Positions 60,503 to 64,000 of a DNA stretch of 64,000 nt are shown piece by piece. Every line of letters begins with the position of its first letter. Position 1 is the first letter of the stretch. The translations under genes were made by a program, and so were the position numbers. Below the pieces are notes generated by a model. It had not been told where the DNA came from, ran no database searches, and worked only from the letters and a program-made list of their open reading frames with translations. Source of the stretch: Bacteroidota bacterium (GTDB taxonomy: Bacteria > Bacteroidota > Bacteroidia > B-17B0 > Aurantibacillaceae); contig JADJSH010000010.1 of the NCBI GenBank assembly GCA_016711805.1, forward strand, positions 1 to 64,000. Reading direction: 5' to 3'.

Positions 60503-61147
60503 ATGACAATGACACCATTTGATGCCGCGCATAAAGTTGCCGAATTTTTATTACAAATCAAAGCAATTAAACTTCAACCAGAACAACCATTTACTTGGGC
60601 TTCGGGTTGGAAATCACCTATTTACTGCGACAACCGCAAAACATTATCTTATCCACAAATTAGAACTTATATCCGTCAACAATACGTTAACGTGATTAAT
60701 GAACAGTTTGGGAAACCAGATGTGATTGCTGGTGTAGCAACAGGAGGAATTGCACAAGGCGCTTTAATTGCACAAGATATGGGTTTGCCATTTGTGTATG
60801 TGCGTAGCGAAGCAAAAAAACATGGCTTAACTAACATGGTGGAAGGTGTTGTTGAAAAAGATCAAAGCGTAGTAGTCATTGAAGATTTAATTTCAACTGG
60901 CGGAAGCAGTATTAAAGCAGTAGATGCTTTGCGTGAACAAGGCTGTAATGTAAAAGGTATGGTTGCCATTTTCACTTATGGTTTTGATGAAGCTACTGAA
61001 AATATGAAAAAAGCCAATTGTGCTTTAACTACCTTATGCGATTATAACACCTTAATTGAAGTGGCTTTAAAACACAAATACATTAATGAAGCAGATTTAG
61101 AGCCATTAAAACAATGGAGAGAAAGTCCTTCAACCTGGAAACAATAA
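60503..61147 (+). CDS. pyrE: orotate phosphoribosyltransferase
   Basis: 214 aa. It joins orotate and PRPP to make OMP, which PyrF (52294-53106) then decarboxylates. FTWASGWKSPIYCDNRKTLS holds the orotate-binding region, and VVVIEDLISTGGSSI is the PRPP loop (13-residue type). The length is normal. Two Met codons at 60503 and 60509 are both possible starts. It is the first gene of a small cluster with the SRPBCC gene 9 bases on. Confidence 0.97.
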   Translation: MTMTPFDAAHKVAEFLLQIKAIKLQPEQPFTWASGWKSPIYCDNRKTLSYPQIRTYIRQQYVNVINEQFGKPDVIAGVATGGIAQGALIAQDMGLPFVYVRSEAKKHGLTNMVEGVVEKDQSVVVIEDLISTGGSSIKAVDALREQGCNVKGMVAIFTYGFDEATENMKKANCALTTLCDYNTLIEVALKHKYINEADLEPLKQWRESPSTWKQ

Positions 61148-61156
61148 TTTATACTC

Positions 61157-61555
61157 TTGGCTCATTTTAGCATACTAAGCGAAACTCATTCTGCAAAATC
61201 ATCAACAGATACGTTGTTTGATTTTATGGGTGATTTCAACAATTTCAAACATTTATTACCAGAAGATAAAATTCAAGATTTTGAATGTACCTCCGAACAA
61301 TGTTCATTTGGTATTAAAGGTTTAATGCCTTTAACTATAAAAATTAAGGAACGTTTACCAAAATCTCGTATTACTTTTGAAACGACAGGTATTGCAAAAT
61401 TTGTGTTTACATTACATATTCATTTGTTAGAAAATCAACAAACTAATGTTGAGTTAGAAGGCGACATGAATGCATTTCTCAAAGCCATGGCTGAAAAACC
61501 TTTGCGAGAATTGGTAAATACAATGTCTAGTAAATTAGCGGCTTTAACTGTTTAG
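61157..61555 (+). CDS. SRPBCC (START-like) family protein, TTG start
   Basis: 132 aa. SRPBCC proteins form a helix-grip pocket that binds hydrophobic ligands. The start FSILSETHSAKSSTDTLFDF and the following FMGDFNNFKHLLPEDKIQDF are characteristic. The last helix, FLKAMAEKPLRELVNTMSSK, closes the pocket. The start is TTG at 61157; no ATG is near and this gives the right length. It is 9 bases after pyrE, so it is co-transcribed. Ligand unknown. Confidence 0.82.
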   Translation: MAHFSILSETHSAKSSTDTLFDFMGDFNNFKHLLPEDKIQDFECTSEQCSFGIKGLMPLTIKIKERLPKSRITFETTGIAKFVFTLHIHLLENQQTNVELEGDMNAFLKAMAEKPLRELVNTMSSKLAALTV

Positions 61556-61623
61556 TGCAATACTCTTGTCACCGCAACAAGACTTCACAAATCCTTCATA
61601 CATTTACTATCTAAACATACATC

Positions 61624-61917
61624 ATGAATAACTTCAAAATAAACGTTACCATTCAATTATTGCCTACAAAATGTACTGCAGACAAAATTGAATTAATTGA
61701 TAGAGCTATTGCCTGCATTAAAGAATCAAAACTAAAACATTTGGTTTGTCCGTTTGAAACCGTTGTTGAAGGAACCTATAAAGAAATTTTTGATTTAGTC
61801 GATAAAATCAGAACAACTACTTTGAACAATGGATGCGAAGAATTATTAATTAATATGAAAATGCATGCTGGTAATAAAGATTTATTTTTTGAAGATAAGT
61901 TGGTGAAGTATTCGTAA
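61624..61917 (+). CDS. thiamine-binding (MTH1187/YkoF-like) family protein
   Basis: 97 aa with a ferredoxin-like fold: INVTIQLLPTKCTADKIELI (about 5-24), KLKHLVCPFETVVEGTYKEI (about 37-56), and LLINMKMHAG near the end. These match the MTH1187/YkoF family, which binds thiamine or hydroxymethylpyrimidine. Two Cys at 17 and 43. Function is inferred from family only. It lies between the SRPBCC gene and cca, with a repeat on its 3' side. Confidence 0.78.
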   Translation: MNNFKINVTIQLLPTKCTADKIELIDRAIACIKESKLKHLVCPFETVVEGTYKEIFDLVDKIRTTTLNNGCEELLINMKMHAGNKDLFFEDKLVKYS

Positions 61918-61918
61918 A

Positions 61919-62002
61919 AGTTCCCGCAGATATCGCAAATGTCCGCAGATTTTTATTCGCTAAACTTCATCTGCGTTAATCCGCGAAATTTGCGGGAGAT
62001 AA
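61919..62002. repeat. inverted repeat with TCCCGCA ends
   Basis: TCCCGCAGATATCGC at the left faces GCGAAATTTGCGGGA at the right; inner CCGCAGAT/ATCTGCG blocks pair as well. The hairpin is about 80 bp and lies between two plus-strand genes. A different family from the others in this window. Confidence 0.6.
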
Positions 62003-62030
62003 ATTCAAAAAATACCCTTACTTTTACTAA

Positions 62031-63424
62031 GTGGACAAGCATTTAACTCATCCTATATTTAAAACCATTGCCGATTGCGCTAATCAGTTGGGTGTTGACG
62101 CCTATGTGATTGGTGGTTTTGTGCGTGATATTTATTTAGGAAGAGATAGTAAAGACATTGATGTAGTTACTATTGGTAAAGGCATTGAATTAGCTGAATT
62201 AGTTCACAAACAATTAGGAGAAGAAGCACACCTTTCTGTGTTTAAAAATTTTGGTACAGCGCAAGTTAAAATCAATGATTTAGAAATTGAATTTGTAGGT
62301 GCTCGAAAAGAATCTTATAACCGCGATTCTCGCAAACCTATTGTTGAAGACGGTACTTTAGAGAACGATCAAGATAGAAGAGATTTTACCATTAATGCTT
62401 TGGCAATTGGGTTAAGTAAATCTAATTTCGGGAAATTATTAGACCCATTTAATGGTGTTGGAGATATTGAAAACAAAATACTTCGTACTCCTTTAGAACC
62501 TGAAGTTACATACAGTGACGATCCATTACGCATGATGCGCGCCATTCGTTTTTCATCACAGTTAGGATTCACAATTGAAAAAGAATCGTTAGATGCCATT
62601 TCAAAAAATAAAGCTCGCATAAGTATTGTTTCTAAAGAACGCATTACGGATGAATTAAATAAAATCATCCTCTCTCCTATTCCATCTGTTGGGTTTAAAT
62701 TATTATTTGATACAGGTTTATTGCATTTAATTTTTCCTGAAATGGTCAAATTATATGGAGTAGAAACCATTAATGGCAAATCGCATAAAGATAATTTTTA
62801 CCATACCTTAGAAGTATTAGATAACACCGCAAAAAAGAGTAATAACTTATGGTTGCGTTGGGCTGCTATTTTACATGATATTGCAAAACCTGCCACCAAA
62901 CGTTTTGAACCTGAGCATGGCTGGACTTTCCACGGCCATGAAGATAAAGGTGCTCGAATGGTACCGAAAATATTTGAAAACCTACGCTTACCTTTAAACG
63001 AAAAAATGAAGTACGTGCAAAAGTTAGTACTCCTTCATTTACGTCCCATTGTATTAGCCAAAACAGAAATATCTGATAGCGCCGTGCGCCGTGTTTTATT
63101 TGAAGCTGGCGATGATGTTGATGATTTAATGGCTTTATGCGAAGCAGATATCACTACAAAAAATCCAAATAAAGTAAAACGCTATTTACAGAACTTCGAG
63201 TTAGTTCGTGAGAAACTAAAAGAACTTGAAGAGAAAGATAAAATTCGTAATTGGCAACCACCAGTGAGTGGTGAAGAGATTATGGAGATATTTAATTTAA
63301 CGCCTTGCAAAAAAGTAGGTGATTTAAAAATGCTTTAAAAGATGCAATTTTAGATGGTATAATACCTAATGAGCGCGAAGCTGCTTTGTTATTTTTGAAA
63401 GATAAATCGCAGGAGTTAATTTAA
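62031..63424 (+). CDS. cca: tRNA nucleotidyltransferase (CCA-adding) with HD domain, one frameshift
   Basis: It adds CCA to tRNA 3' ends, which is vital here because ssrA at least lacks an encoded CCA. YVIGGFVRDIYLGRDSKDID (about 24-43) is the nucleotidyltransferase GG and DxD motif, RRDFTINALAIGL (about 117-129) is motif B, and DPLRMMRAIRFSSQLG (about 164-179) is motif C. An HD domain follows (LHDIAKPATKRF; FHGHEDKGARMV). The first frame ends at 63338, but adding one A to the run of four at about 63330 continues DLKNALKDAILDG to a stop at 63422-63424, the expected C-terminus. The start is GTG at 62031; an in-frame stop directly precedes it. Confidence 0.93.
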
Positions 63425-63440
63425 TTTTATGATTGATAAT

Positions 63441-63641
63441 GCGGACCTCCTTTTTACCCTGCGTACAAAAAAAGTAAACAATGCCTCAATCCCTCACGCA
63501 AATTTTACTTTTAAATTGAAACTTATGCTTCGATCTTACAAAGAGCCAGCGTTAGGGATTGTAGTGAAAATCCTATTACGGAACAAAGTGAAGTAAAAGA
63601 TTGCAACGAAAAGCCCGACCATCCAGCTGGCGGGAACGCCC
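63441..63641. repeat. long inverted-repeat intergenic element, copy 7
   Basis: The left arm is degraded (CTCAATCCCTCACGCAAATT is recognisable). The right arm is better kept: AGCGTTAGGGATTGTAGTGA, AAATCCTATTACGGAAC, AAAGATTGCAACGAAAAGCC, CGACC, then AACGCCC. It lies between convergent cca and the CDF transporter gene. Confidence 0.7.
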
Positions 63642-63644
63642 AAA

Positions 63645-64000
63645 TCATAAAGACAAAGTATGCTTAGTGTCTGGTAACACATTACTCATGTTCCACTCTA
63701 ATCGTTTTATAAAATCATTTGTTCTCACTTTGCAATCTTTCATTTCGCAAATGGAGCAAGACTTAGGTAAACAAGGATCGGCATGAATAAAAAATTCGAT
63801 TTCATGGCTAAATTCGGTAGTAGCTAATTTATCTAAATCATCTACTTCTTTATGTGATTCTTCTAAAGTATAATACCAAGGCAAAGTCATGTGGCAATCT
63901 ACATGAACAACTGAACCATATTTTACAACACGAAGATTATGAATATCAATCCAACTTGGATTGCGCTTCGTATTCAATACAGCAATTAAATGTTCAATCT
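63645..64000 (-). CDS. cation diffusion facilitator transporter, C-terminal part (cut by window edge)
   Basis: About 118 aa of the cytoplasmic end. CDF transporters export Zn2+, Fe2+ or other divalent cations in exchange for protons. WIDIHNLRVVKYGSVVHVDC is the typical start of the C-terminal ferredoxin-like domain, followed by HMTLPWYYTLEESHKEVDDL and FFIHADPC. After it comes a Cys-rich end (CLPKSCSICEMKDC), which could bind metal. The frame is open through the window edge (EHLIAVLNTKRNPSW), so the membrane part lies to the right. Confidence 0.87.
   Translation of the reverse strand, partial: IEHLIAVLNTKRNPSWIDIHNLRVVKYGSVVHVDCHMTLPWYYTLEESHKEVDDLDKLATTEFSHEIEFFIHADPCLPKSCSICEMKDCKVRTNDFIKRLEWNMSNVLPDTKHTLSL

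Overview
This 64 kb window is chromosomal DNA from a low-GC member of the Bacteroidota. The evidence is the TAnnTTTG -7 promoter element upstream of many genes, three secreted proteins with type IX secretion (T9SS) C-terminal sorting domains, Reg_prop/Y_Y_Y sensor architecture, DUF1987/SiaC and GSCFA family proteins, NUDIX-pyrE divergence, few Shine-Dalgarno sequences, and a tmRNA with a Bacteroidota-like tag. A family-level placement cannot be made from sequence inspection alone.

Layout. 1-725: tail of a frameshifted serine recombinase abutting the 3' end of ssrA (tmRNA, minus strand). 0.8-7.5 kb: secreted proteins, a class C beta-lactamase-like hydrolase, a T9SS lysyl-oxidase-like protein, a Lys1/AlaDH-family dehydrogenase and a DivIC/FtsB protein. 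7.5-14 kb: L,D-transpeptidase, a very large SPFH (flotillin-like) protein, a GIY-YIG nuclease cassette bracketed by 84-bp direct repeats, a GNAT enzyme, a membrane protein and a T9SS endonuclease I. 14-23 kb: SiaC-like protein, RluF, DEAD-box helicase, RidA, M3 peptidase and a J-KTSC protein. 23-32.6 kb: an MMPL-acyltransferase-methyltransferase fusion, then an operon of YceI, a 1178-aa propeller/PAS/PP2C sensor, a BadF/GlcNAc-type kinase and a TauE permease. 32.7-36 kb: the translation operon thrS-infC-rpmI-rplT. 36-41 kb: YceI-MarR, miaE, four tandem Cys-rich small lipoproteins and a MauE-thioredoxin fusion. 41-56 kb: HAD and GSCFA proteins, ndk, a DHH phosphoesterase, a T9SS esterase, maeB, AraC plus an HMA chaperone, an OmpA/TSP3 protein, prfA, pyrF, mtgA, a TlpA-like protein and a phosphohexomutase. 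56-64 kb: CPBP protease, lpdA, LacI regulator, NUDIX, pyrE, an SRPBCC protein, a thiamine-binding protein, cca and the edge of a CDF transporter.

Most genes are ordinary housekeeping or envelope functions. The unusual content lies between genes. At least six families of palindromic, non-coding repeats fill the intergenic gaps. One is a roughly 200-300 bp long-inverted-repeat element present in seven full or partial copies. Another is a 23-bp-arm hairpin family, and one such module is duplicated exactly around a GIY-YIG nuclease gene, which looks like a REP-style cassette with its own nuclease.

Six genes (recombinase tail, serine hydrolase, thrS, maeB, CPBP protease, cca) are broken by small indels, each in or next to a homopolymer run. 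Since thrS and cca are normally required, I read most of these as consensus indel errors and give the full reconstructed spans.
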